NCBI GenBank assembly: GCA_041551965.1
Contig: JBFELU010000001.1
Span: forward strand, 1 to 64,000
Length of the DNA stretch: 64,000 nucleotides
Direction of reading: 5' to 3'
DNA from: JBFELU01 sp041551965
Lineage (GTDB): Bacteria; Actinomycetota; Acidimicrobiia; Spongiisociales; UBA11373
Numbering within the stretch: the stretch's first letter is position 1; every line of letters begins with the position of its first letter. Positions 33,708 to 40,808 of the stretch are shown piece after piece. The translations under genes were made by a program, and so were the position numbers. Under the pieces are notes generated by a model. The model made no database searches, had not been told where the DNA came from, and saw only the letters and a program-made list of their open reading frames with translations.

Positions 33708-33713
33708 TAACGT
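33708..33713 (+). promoter_or_regulatory. Possible -10 box TAACGT for structured RNA 2
   Basis: TAACGT fits TANNNT and lies 47 bases after the conserved upstream box, as in copy 1 (48 bases). No good -35 hexamer is visible at 16-19 bases, so an activator may be needed. Confidence 0.35.
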
Positions 33714-33719
33714 GACGGG

Positions 33720-34030
33720 ACCGTCGAGTCGGGAGACCGGCACGACGGAGGCGACGGCCTCCTCCGCAAGGAGGAACGGGCGACACGGGCCTTCGGGTCC
33801 GAGCCGGCCGGGGTCGGAGTCGGCCCCGCCGAGAGTTCGCTCGAGGCAGGGATCGGAGTGGTCGCAAGGCCGCTTCGGCTCCCGCCGGGGAACCGGCCCG
33901 CAAGGGAACGGATCCGACGGGAAGGGAACCCCGAGAGGGCGGAGGCTTCGGCCGAAACTCCCTCGGGGTTTCCCGCGTTCCGTCCGCTGCGGCGTCCCGG
34001 GATTCCCGAGACGCCGCATGATTCTTGATC
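33720..34030 (+). ncRNA. Structured RNA 2 (unrecognised), paralogue of RNA 1
   Basis: About 310 bases downstream of ferritin again consist of hairpins with stable loops. TCCTCC-GCAA-GGAGGA is at 33760-33775 and a UUCG-capped stem with an A.A mismatch at 33784-33803. GGTC-GCAA-GGCC is at 33860-33871, and CCC-GCAA-GGG inside a CCG/CGG stem at 33893-33911. The long 3' stem at 33924-33974 has GGGAACCCCGAG pairing with CTCGGGGTT..CCC. That 3' stem and its TTCGGCCGA apex match RNA 1 closely. A strong terminator-like hairpin ends the element. All six-frame readings here lack protein character. Confidence 0.6.
33988..34025 (+). terminator. Terminator-like hairpin after structured RNA 2
   Basis: TGCGGCGTC (33988-33996) pairs perfectly with GACGCCGCA (34010-34018), and CGGG/CCCG pair inside. 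The following TGATTCTT is only moderately T-rich. Confidence 0.55.
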
Positions 34031-34050
34031 GCCTCTTCGCAGTCGCCTGA

Positions 34051-34275
34051 CCGACGCCGGACGCGATCGCGGAGTCCGACAATGCAGAGGCGGTCAACGT
34101 CAGCACCCGCGTGATCGTGTCGGCCAAACACGTCAGCGCCAGTGCATTGGGTGCCTACCTGTTCAAGAACACACACGAACTGAGCGCAGTACTCACCGAT
34201 TCCGGGACCGTGCAGAACGCGGCCCTGACTACCCCGTTCTGCGAGCGCGCGGGCAAGGTCGTGTTAGGTGATCGG
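34051..34275 (+). pseudogene. Possible gene remnant of unknown origin
   Basis: Frame 1 is open from the TGA at 34048 for over 100 codons and reads like protein (mixed D/E/N/K/H/F content, for example VNVSTRVIVSAKHVSASALG). It has no start near its beginning, no ribosome binding site, and runs under the minus-strand lipoprotein gene. The stretch is visibly less GC-rich than its surroundings. I do not recognise it, and it may be noise. Confidence 0.2.
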
Positions 34276-34312
34276 CGAAGTCTGGTGAGGTATCTACGTG
34301 CGGCTGGGGCGT

Positions 34313-34600
34313 TCACCCCGACTCACCGAAACGCTCAAACGCTTCGGCACAAGCTCGATTCCATCCGGCATCCCCGGTCCAGTAGAAATCGAAGGACCTG
34401 AACTCGAAGTCGTCGGCGTAGAACGGGTCTGAGGTGAGACCTGGTTGCCCTGCCTCACCGAGTTCGATACCGACCTGCCCGTGCAGGTCCATGTTCCGGG
34501 AGCACCAGTTCTTCGCCTCCTCGGAGAGGGATGGCCCGCCGTTGCCGCATGCAGCTGTGGCCAGGGCAACGGTCAAGACGATGGCAACGATCCGATTCAT
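34313..34600 (-). CDS. Small lipoprotein of unknown function
   Basis: The product is 95 residues. The N-terminus MNRIVAIVLTVALATAAC is a lipoprotein signal with Cys18 as the lipidation site. The mature part is acidic with Trp, Tyr and two further cysteines (NWCSRN and NRACAEAF) that could form a disulphide. GGAGGGGGAG lies directly before ATG 34600. No known domain can be named. It is divergent from the PH-domain gene. Confidence 0.65.
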   Translation of the reverse strand: MNRIVAIVLTVALATAACGNGGPSLSEEAKNWCSRNMDLHGQVGIELGEAGQPGLTSDPFYADDFEFRSFDFYWTGDAGWNRACAEAFERFGESG

Positions 34601-34712
34601 CTCCCCCTCCGGGTGTGGATGACTGCATCTTGCCATGGTCTGCTGGTTGCCCCTGGGCAAAGGTCCCACTCCGCATCCATCCGCGAGCGTCGCGTGCAGA
34701 TGCGAATCGCTC

Positions 34713-34740
34713 TTGTGAACCTGACTGCCCGTCCTAGGAT
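34713..34740 (+). promoter_or_regulatory. Promoter TTGTGA / TAGGAT for the PH-domain gene
   Basis: TTGTGA (34713-34718) and TAGGAT (34735-34740) have a 16-base spacer, and ATG 34748 follows seven bases after the -10, so the transcript is probably leaderless. Confidence 0.5.
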
Positions 34741-34747
34741 TCATCCC

Positions 34748-35362
34748 ATGGGTTATCCGGAGCGCCTCCTCACAACCGGCGAGAAGATCGTTCGAGAGTT
34801 CCGACCGCATTGGAGGTTGCTGGTCATTCCATTTGGGTGGACGGTGCTCATGGGCGCCGCCGTGCTACTCACGTGGGTCTTCCCGCCCGATCAGGAGATC
34901 TTCGATTGGGCCGTCACCGGGGCGGCGGTGGTGGGGTTCTTCGTGCTCGGGCTGTACCCCTTCATCTCGTGGTGGTTCACGTGGTACATCCTCACGACCG
35001 AGCGCCTCATCACCCGGCGGGGCGTGTTGGCCCGAAAGGGTCTCGAGATGCCTCTCGAGAACATCAACGATGTCTCGTTCAGCCAGACGATCCTCGAACG
35101 GGTCCTGCGGTCGGGCGATCTCCTCATCGAATCAGCGGGTGAGATGGGTCAGAGCCGGTTCGGCGACATCCCCAGCCCCGAGGAGTTCCAGAGCCTGCTC
35201 TATCGAGTACGGGAAGACCGGTCGAAGTCCTTGAGCGGCGCCGGACCCGGATCGGACTCGGTGAGCAAACTGGAGCGGCTGGCACAGCTCTTCAAGGACG
35301 GCCTCCTCGATCGCGACGAATACGAGGCCAAGAAGCAGTCGCTCCTGGACGACGACGCCTGA
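34748..35362 (+). CDS. Membrane protein with bacterial PH domain (YdbS/YdbT-like) and C-terminal SHOCT motif
   Basis: The product is 204 residues. Two hydrophobic segments lie near residues 25-47 and 56-80. The bPH2 domain follows with YILTTERLITRRGVLARKG and ENINDVSFSQTILERVL. After a linker, the last 35 residues (KLERLAQLFKDGLLDRDEYEAKKQSLL) are a typical SHOCT motif. Function is unknown; such proteins sit in the membrane with the PH domain in the cytoplasm. Start ATG 34748 is supported by the promoter just upstream. Confidence 0.85.
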   Translation: MGYPERLLTTGEKIVREFRPHWRLLVIPFGWTVLMGAAVLLTWVFPPDQEIFDWAVTGAAVVGFFVLGLYPFISWWFTWYILTTERLITRRGVLARKGLEMPLENINDVSFSQTILERVLRSGDLLIESAGEMGQSRFGDIPSPEEFQSLLYRVREDRSKSLSGAGPGSDSVSKLERLAQLFKDGLLDRDEYEAKKQSLLDDDA

Positions 35363-35432
35363 GCAACCGGCTCAGGCCACGGTCGTCCTCTCCTCGGTGC
35401 TGCGGACTGCAGGCGGAGCGCGGTCGGCCCCC

Positions 35433-35438
35433 TAACCT
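35433..35438 (+). promoter_or_regulatory. Putative leaderless -10 box TAACCT
   Basis: TAACCT ends eight bases before ATG 35447 of the YbaK-like gene. Confidence 0.42.
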
Positions 35439-35446
35439 GCTCGGCT

Positions 35447-35911
35447 ATGGAGACGCCGGCCATCGCTGCAGTGACCGCCGCCGGTCTCGCCCATCGGGTC
35501 GTCACCTACGGCCGGGTGCGCGACCTCGACGAGGCGGCGGCGAAGCGGGGAATCGCCGTCGATCGCATCATCAAGACGTTGGTGATCCGGCGGGGAGACG
35601 ACGACTACCTCTTCGTGCTGGTACCGGGCGACCGGGTGATCGACTGGCCCCGGCTGCGGGCTCACTTGGGGGTCACCCGGGTCTCGCTCGCCGACGCCGA
35701 TGATGCCCTGGCGGTGACCGGCTATCCGCGGGGAGCCATCACCCCGTTCGGTTCACGGACCCGCCTCCCTGTCATCGCCGACGAGGGTATCGGGGCGATG
35801 GGCGAGGTTTCGGTCGGTGGGGGAGCTCACGGGGTCGCCATCCATCTCGAGGGCGCCATCCTGGTCGAACACCTCGAGGCCCAGACGGTGAGGGTGACCC
35901 GTCCCCGCTAG
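35447..35911 (+). CDS. YbaK/EbsC-family aminoacyl-tRNA deacylase
   Basis: The product is 154 residues, one editing domain. RIIKTLVIRRGDDDYLFVLVPGDR contains the conserved lysine that binds the CCA end of tRNA. YPRGAITPFGSRTRLPVIAD near residue 92 carries the GxxxPxG-like loop. Family members remove Cys or Ala from mischarged tRNA-Pro or related tRNAs. The stop codon (TAG 35909) forms part of a -10-like TAGCGT for the next gene. Confidence 0.9.
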   Translation: METPAIAAVTAAGLAHRVVTYGRVRDLDEAAAKRGIAVDRIIKTLVIRRGDDDYLFVLVPGDRVIDWPRLRAHLGVTRVSLADADDALAVTGYPRGAITPFGSRTRLPVIADEGIGAMGEVSVGGGAHGVAIHLEGAILVEHLEAQTVRVTRPR

Positions 35912-35921
35912 CGTCTTGGCA

Positions 35922-36281
35922 GTGCACGGTCTCCATCAATCATGGGCGTACGTTGCGGTGGCGCTCGCCGGACTGGCTGGGTCGTGGGGGCTGGCGCTGG
36001 CCGTGGCCCGTCGCCCGGTGACCGTCGTGTCCCGGTGGGTCTTCGGGGCCGGAGCGGGGGCGATGCTGCTCGAGGTGGCCCTCGGTCTCATCCTCCTGCA
36101 GCAGGGCAAGGAACCCGGCGACGACTTTCACGTGTTCTACGGGATCGTGATCGTGATCACCTTCGCGTTCGCCTACATCTTCCGGACTCAGATCGCCCGA
36201 CGGCCTGCGGTGACCTGGGGACTCATGCTCCTCTTCGTGATGGGCCTCGGCCTGCGGGCGTGGGCCAACGCGGGCGGCTGA
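35922..36281 (+). CDS. Small four-helix membrane protein, unknown function
   Basis: The product is about 119 residues with four hydrophobic helices (roughly 7-28, 39-62, 70-90 and 97-114). A conserved-looking DDFHVFYGIVIVI contains a histidine within the membrane border. No family can be named with confidence. GTG 35922 is preferred to TTG 35916 because TAGCGT (35909-35914) sits seven bases before it. Confidence 0.6.
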   Translation: MHGLHQSWAYVAVALAGLAGSWGLALAVARRPVTVVSRWVFGAGAGAMLLEVALGLILLQQGKEPGDDFHVFYGIVIVITFAFAYIFRTQIARRPAVTWGLMLLFVMGLGLRAWANAGG

Positions 36282-36321
36282 GTGCCCGGTCTCCTACCAT
36301 GACGCCTTCCGAGGAGAATCA

Positions 36322-37110
36322 GTGATTCTGAACGAGAAGCGCCTTCTGGTGACCGGTGTCCTCACGGATGATTCGATTGCCTGGCACAGCGCCCGGGTCG
36401 CCCAGGAGCAGGGAGCCGAGGTCGTGCTCACCGGATTCGGGCGGGCCCGCAGCCTCACCGAACGCTCGGCACGGCGCCTGCCGCGACCGCCGGACGTACT
36501 CGAGCTCGACATCACCAGCGACGCCGACATGCGGGAGCTGGTCTCCGAGCTCGATCGGCGTTGGGGCGGGATCGACGGCGCATTGCACGCCATTGCGTAC
36601 GCCCCCGAGGATGCCCTGGGAGGGCGGTTCCTCGAGACGCCCGCCGACAGTGCGGCGACCACCTTCCTGACCTCTGCGTTCTCGTACAAGACCCTGGCGG
36701 TCGGCCTCCTCCCACTCTTCCGTAAGGCGGGCGGGGGAGCCCTGGTGACGCTGGACTTCGACAACACCCAGGCCTGGCCCGCCTACGACTGGATGGGGGT
36801 CGCCAAATCGGCCCTGGAATCGGTGACGAGGTATCTCGCCCGGGACCTGGGGGCCGACGGCATCAGGGTGAACGCGGTGTCGGCCGGACCCCTAGGCACC
36901 GTCGCCGCCAAATCGATTCCCGGCTTCGCCCGGTTCCAGGAGGTCTGGTCGGAGAGGGCTCCCTTGGGCTGGGACGTCGGTGACCCCGATGCCGTGGCTC
37001 GGATGGTCGCGGTGCTGCTGTCTGAATGGTGCCCGATGACGACGGGAGAGGTGATCCACGTGGACGGCGGGTTTCACGCCGTCGCCGCCGGGTCGGGGGA
37101 TGAGGCCTAG
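36322..37110 (+). CDS. fabI: Enoyl-ACP reductase, InhA-like
   Basis: The product is 262 residues. It reduces enoyl-ACP with NADH in the last step of fatty-acid elongation. The N-terminus ILNEKRLLVTGVLTDDSIAWHSARVAQEQGA (split over the cofactor loop) strongly resembles mycobacterial InhA. The catalytic pair is in AYDWMGVAKSALES (Tyr-x6-Lys), and SAGPLGTVAAKSIPGF is the substrate loop. GAGGAGAA before GTG 36322 is a good ribosome binding site. It stands alone, without fabG, and overlaps the convergent sensor kinase gene by 4 bases. Confidence 0.93.
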   Translation: MILNEKRLLVTGVLTDDSIAWHSARVAQEQGAEVVLTGFGRARSLTERSARRLPRPPDVLELDITSDADMRELVSELDRRWGGIDGALHAIAYAPEDALGGRFLETPADSAATTFLTSAFSYKTLAVGLLPLFRKAGGGALVTLDFDNTQAWPAYDWMGVAKSALESVTRYLARDLGADGIRVNAVSAGPLGTVAAKSIPGFARFQEVWSERAPLGWDVGDPDAVARMVAVLLSEWCPMTTGEVIHVDGGFHAVAAGSGDEA

Positions 37111-38909
37111 GCGACTGCGGCCGACGACTCCCGCGAGACGGGCTTGAGCTGCGGCACCCGGATCTTGAAGGTGGCTCCGCCGCCCGGGGTCGGTTCGTAG
37201 CGGATCGTTCCGCCCATCGCCTCCACGAGCCCCCGCGAGATGGCGAGACCGAGCCCCACGCCCCCTTTGGCATCGACGGACTTGCGATTCAACTGGGTGA
37301 AAGAGTCGAACGCCCGATCCCGCATTTCGAAGGGGAGCCCCGGGCCGTGGTCGGCCACAGTCAGTGAGAGACCGCCGGCTTCCGGCCGTATCACGATCTC
37401 GATCGGGGATCCCTCCCCGTACTTCACGGAGTTGGCCAGCAGGTTGATGAGCACACGCCTGGTGTGGGTCGGATCCAGGGTGACCTGGGAGAGCGTCGGG
37501 GCGAGGCGAACCGTCACCAGTTGCCCGGAGCCGGGCACGTCTCCGACCGCACTCCTGATGAGGTCCCGCACGTCGACGATCTCCGGGCGCACCGGGATGG
37601 CCCGGTTGTCCACCCGCGAGATCACCAGAAGATCCTCGATGAGCATGTTGAGACGATCGGCCTGCTTCGCTCCGGATTCCAGGAGGGATCGGATCGTGGG
37701 ATCCGGATGGGCGAATTCCGGCCGCAGGGCCGTCTTGAGTCCGCCGATGATCGAGGTGAGCGGAGTGCGGAGCTCGTGGCTGACGACCGAGACGAAGTTC
37801 GATTTGAGTTCGGCCAGTTCGGCCATCCGCTCCGAGGTCTCGCGGGCCTCCTGATAGCGGGAGATGTGATCCAGGACCAACGCGGCCGGGGCGGCCAGGG
37901 ACTCCAGGATCTCGGCATCGCGGTCATCGAAGTCGCCTGTGATGCGGTTGGCGAGGAGCAGTACCCCCACATCTCGATCCTCGATGCGGAGTTTGCTCGC
38001 AATGAGATTGTGGAGCCGGTACCCACCGACGAGATCGCCCCAGGCGTCGGCCGAGCTCTCGAGGGTGTTCACGACCGCCCGGACGTCCTCGACGAACACC
38101 CGTTGAGCGACGCCGTGTTCGGTCAGAGGCAGGATGCTGGGTCGGTCCACCGCAGTGTCGCCGAGAGCCGACCAGGAGGGTTGGAGCAACTCGAGGGCCT
38201 GCTCCTCGGGCCTATAGGCGAAGACCATGCCGACTCTCGCCGCCACCGACTCGGCGGCCCTGCGCAGGATCTCGGGGACCACTTCGCTCAGCGTGCTGCC
38301 GGCTGCGATGCTGCGGAGCACCGCGTAGGCGCGCTCGAGCTCTGCCTCGCGTTGAATCAGAACACCCTCCTCGCGACGCAGGTCCCGGATCGTGAGCGAC
38401 TCCCTTCGGATACGGGTCTCCAGCTCCTCGGCGACGATCGCCGCCAGCATGCCCAGGCTCGTGATGCCGATCATGCCGGCGGCGTCGCCGAGCCCGATCG
38501 TGATTTCGGACCGGAGCGACGCGAACACGTAGGCGCCCACTGAGCCGGCGACGACCACGGCGGCCGCCGATCGGGGCAGCATCATCCCGGCGAACACGGC
38601 CAAACCGAGGTGGAGGCCCAGCACCGGTGGGCCCATGTCCAGGTCGGGGGCCACCCCCAGGAGGCCCACCATCGCCGTCAGCCAGACCACGATCACGGCA
38701 TCGCCGAGCGAGGTGCGGAGGAGCCGCGACCACGGGAGAACGCTGAGGACCATCGTCGCGACGACGGCGATCGCCAGGGGAAGGTACACGGCCTCGAATC
38801 GCTCCTGATCTCGGAAGCGGTCCCAGGCAATCAGCGCGAGGCCGATCCACATCAGGGCAATGGCGATCCGAACCGCCCACACCCTGAATCTCGGCGCGAT
38901 GGGCCTCAT
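37107..38909 (-). CDS. Membrane sensor histidine kinase with GAF domain, orphan
   Basis: The product is about 600 residues. Five or six membrane helices fill residues 10-170, then a coiled-coil linker, and a GAF domain at about 205-360. The HisKA domain has SVVSHELRTPLTSIIGGL near 390. The HATPase domain has NLLANSVKYGEGSP, VADHGPGLPFEMRDRAF and GGVGLGLAISRGLVEAMGG. It should autophosphorylate on the HELRTP histidine. No response regulator gene is adjacent, so its partner is unknown. ATG 38909 was chosen since the longer frame overlaps the divergent ddl promoter. Confidence 0.88.
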   Translation of the reverse strand: MRPIAPRFRVWAVRIAIALMWIGLALIAWDRFRDQERFEAVYLPLAIAVVATMVLSVLPWSRLLRTSLGDAVIVVWLTAMVGLLGVAPDLDMGPPVLGLHLGLAVFAGMMLPRSAAAVVVAGSVGAYVFASLRSEITIGLGDAAGMIGITSLGMLAAIVAEELETRIRRESLTIRDLRREEGVLIQREAELERAYAVLRSIAAGSTLSEVVPEILRRAAESVAARVGMVFAYRPEEQALELLQPSWSALGDTAVDRPSILPLTEHGVAQRVFVEDVRAVVNTLESSADAWGDLVGGYRLHNLIASKLRIEDRDVGVLLLANRITGDFDDRDAEILESLAAPAALVLDHISRYQEARETSERMAELAELKSNFVSVVSHELRTPLTSIIGGLKTALRPEFAHPDPTIRSLLESGAKQADRLNMLIEDLLVISRVDNRAIPVRPEIVDVRDLIRSAVGDVPGSGQLVTVRLAPTLSQVTLDPTHTRRVLINLLANSVKYGEGSPIEIVIRPEAGGLSLTVADHGPGLPFEMRDRAFDSFTQLNRKSVDAKGGVGLGLAISRGLVEAMGGTIRYEPTPGGGATFKIRVPQLKPVSRESSAAVA

Positions 38910-38939
38910 GCGGCCCCCTGAGCTCGCGAACTCACTTGG

Positions 38940-38945
38940 TAATCT
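38940..38945 (+). promoter_or_regulatory. Putative leaderless -10 box TAATCT for ddl
   Basis: TAATCT ends six bases before GTG 38952. Confidence 0.42.
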
Positions 38946-38951
38946 CCGGTC

Positions 38952-39965
38952 GTGGCTCGTGTTGCTGTGTTCTTCGGCGGTCGATCGGCGGAACATGAGG
39001 TCTCATGCGTCTCCGCCGTCGCCGTCATGGCCGCCCTCGCCGAGAAGGGACACGAAGCCGTCCCCATCGGGATCGACGGAGACGGTGGATGGCACGCGGC
39101 CGACCCCAGCCTCGAGCCGCTGAAGGCCGAGGGACCGGACGTGGTCTTCGAGGTCCCGGGAGGGATGATTCGGGGCCCCGGAGGCACGATCCGATTCGAC
39201 GTGGCCTTTCCCGTTCTCCACGGTCCCTACGGGGAGGACGGGACGGTACAGGGCATGTTCGAAATGGCGGGCAAGCCCTACGTCGGATCCGGGGTCCTCG
39301 GCTCAGCGGCCGCCATGGACAAGGACGTCGCCAAGCGGCTCTTCCGCGAGGCCGGCATCCCGATCACCCCTTTCTTCGTCGTGCGGCGCTCCCAGTTCGA
39401 GGACGATCCGGGAGAGGTGATCGAGGAACTCGTCGATGAGATCGGGCTCCCGGTGTTCGCCAAGCCGGCCGCCCTCGGTTCCTCGGTCGGTATCGGCCGG
39501 GCCGTCGACGTGGAGGGCGTCAAGGACGCGCTTCAGGAGGCGTTCCGACACGGACCGAAGGCCGTCGTCGAGCCTGAGATCACCGGTCGGGAGATCGAAG
39601 TCGCCGTGCTCCAGGGCCCTCGGGCATCGGTTCCCGGTGAGATCGTGGTGCGCGACGGTTGGTACACCTATCAGGCCAAGTACCAGGACGATGCCACCGA
39701 GCTCATCGTTCCTGCGGCCCTGGACGGGGCCGCCGAAGCGACCGTTCGCCGGCTGGCATGCCGGGCCTTCGAGGTCGTCGAGGGCGCCGGGCTCGCTCGC
39801 GTGGACTTCTTCTACGAGGCAGGTGGCCGCGGGTTCATCCTGAACGAGGTCAACACCATGCCGGGTTTCACCCCAAAGTCGATGTTCCCGATGATGTGGG
39901 CCGCTTCGGGGATGCCGTATCCGGATCTCTGCGACGAACTGGTGACCCTGGCATTGGAGCGGTGA
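38952..39965 (+). CDS. ddl: D-alanine--D-alanine ligase
   Basis: The product is 337 residues, an ATP-grasp enzyme making the D-Ala-D-Ala dipeptide for peptidoglycan. VFFGGRSAEHEVSC is the N-terminal signature, FPVLHGPYGEDGTVQG the substrate loop, and KPAALGSSVGIGRAV the ATP-binding part. ILNEVNTMPGFTPKSMFPMMW carries the metal ligands and the second signature. Ddl usually sits in or near the cell-wall cluster; here it is alone and divergent from a sensor kinase. Confidence 0.96.
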   Translation: MARVAVFFGGRSAEHEVSCVSAVAVMAALAEKGHEAVPIGIDGDGGWHAADPSLEPLKAEGPDVVFEVPGGMIRGPGGTIRFDVAFPVLHGPYGEDGTVQGMFEMAGKPYVGSGVLGSAAAMDKDVAKRLFREAGIPITPFFVVRRSQFEDDPGEVIEELVDEIGLPVFAKPAALGSSVGIGRAVDVEGVKDALQEAFRHGPKAVVEPEITGREIEVAVLQGPRASVPGEIVVRDGWYTYQAKYQDDATELIVPAALDGAAEATVRRLACRAFEVVEGAGLARVDFFYEAGGRGFILNEVNTMPGFTPKSMFPMMWAASGMPYPDLCDELVTLALER

Positions 39966-40010
39966 ATCCGCGCCGATGGGGGCCGGTGGAGCCCTGCGGG
40001 GCGGCGGCGC

Positions 40011-40244
40011 TCAGAGCTTGACGACGGGGCAGGTGAGCGTGCGGGTGATGCCCTCCACGGACTGGATCCGGGCGACGACGAGCTTGCCGAGCGAGTCGAC
40101 GTCGTCGGCCTCTGCGTGGACGATCGCGTCGTAGGGGCCCGTAACCGCTTCGGCGGCGCGTACGCCGGGGATCTTCTCGACCTCACCGGCGACCTGAGCC
40201 GCCTTGCCGACCTCGGTCTGGATGAGCACGTAGGCTTCGACCAC
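40011..40244 (-). CDS. Stand-alone Lrp/AsnC ligand-binding (RAM) domain protein
   Basis: The product is about 77 residues: only the regulator ligand-binding fold, without a DNA-binding domain. EAYVLIQTEVGKAAQVAGEV and GPYDAIVHAEADDVDSL are the RAM-domain hallmarks. Such single-domain proteins are common in actinobacteria and archaea and may bind amino acids or modulate full-length Lrp proteins. GTG 40244 is preferred because AAGGAG lies five bases upstream; GTG 40250 is the alternative. TAGAGT on the minus strand at 40275-40280 may be its -10. Confidence 0.85.
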   Translation of the reverse strand: MVEAYVLIQTEVGKAAQVAGEVEKIPGVRAAEAVTGPYDAIVHAEADDVDSLGKLVVARIQSVEGITRTLTCPVVKL

Positions 40245-40318
40245 CTTCACTCCTTCGCGGATTGACCGAGGCGGACTCTACCCGACCACACCGATCCTCG
40301 GGATCGCACCTCGGCCCG

Positions 40319-40531
40319 CTACGACCCGTCGGATCCAATGCGAACGTTGCCGGCGAAGGCCTGCTCCCCGTCGCTCTCGACCTCGAAGACGATCCGTTGG
40401 CCCTGACGGAGGGTGCGGAAGATGCTTCCCGCCAGCGAACCGGGTCGAAGGAGGATCTCGGTCCCGTCATCCTCGCGAACGATGACGCCGTATCCGGTTT
40501 CGGGGTCGTACACCTTGACGACGCCCTGCAC
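40319..40531 (-). CDS. Cold-shock-domain-like small protein
   Basis: The product is about 70 residues. VVKVYDPETGYGVIVREDDG resembles the first half of a CSD fold (KWFN..KGYGFI), with the aromatic RNP-1 residues partly replaced. EILLRPGSLAGSIFRTLRQGQRIVFEVE matches the second half. It likely binds single-stranded RNA or DNA, though the changed aromatics weaken that. GTG 40531 comes two bases after the rpmB stop, so the two form an operon. Confidence 0.78.
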   Translation of the reverse strand: MQGVVKVYDPETGYGVIVREDDGTEILLRPGSLAGSIFRTLRQGQRIVFEVESDGEQAFAGNVRIGSDGS

Positions 40532-40533
40532 GA

Positions 40534-40722
40534 TCAGACCTTCTCGACCTTGCCCGCCTTGAGACACGAGGTGCACACGCGAATACGGCGCGAATTGCTC
40601 CCATCGCGGACCCGGACGCGCTGGATGTTGGGCAGCCAGCGGCGATTGGTGCGCCGGTGGGAGTGGCTGACCTGCTTGCCGACCCACGGGCCCTTGCCGC
40701 AGATCTCACAGCGGTACGACAC
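40534..40722 (-). CDS. rpmB: 50S ribosomal protein L28
   Basis: The product is 62 residues, normal for the actinobacterial form. SYRCEICGKGPWVGKQVSHSHRRTNRRW is the L28 signature, and CEIC and VCTSCL give the four-cysteine, zinc-binding version. GTG 40722 follows AGGAGG. It is divergent from fakA, the common arrangement of rpmB next to the fakA-recG run. Confidence 0.95.
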   Translation of the reverse strand: MSYRCEICGKGPWVGKQVSHSHRRTNRRWLPNIQRVRVRDGSNSRRIRVCTSCLKAGKVEKV

Positions 40723-40793
40723 GGTGGAAGGAACCTCCTGACGAGCGGCCGGAAGGATAGCACCGGAGGACGGATGCGCCAGATCGTCCGCCG

Positions 40794-40799
40794 TATACT
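40794..40799 (+). promoter_or_regulatory. Putative leaderless -10 box TATACT for fakA-recG operon
   Basis: TATACT, near consensus, ends nine bases before GTG 40809 with no ribosome binding site between. Confidence 0.5.
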
Positions 40800-40808
40800 C
40801 CCCACGCT

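Noticed and set aside
32784..33710. A 308-codon plus-strand frame across RNA 1 and ferritin, and long minus-strand frames over both RNA segments
   Set aside because: They are extremely rich in Arg/Pro/Gly/Ser, overlap ferritin in the wrong frame, and arise from GC-rich hairpins; the ferritin frame is clearly the real one.
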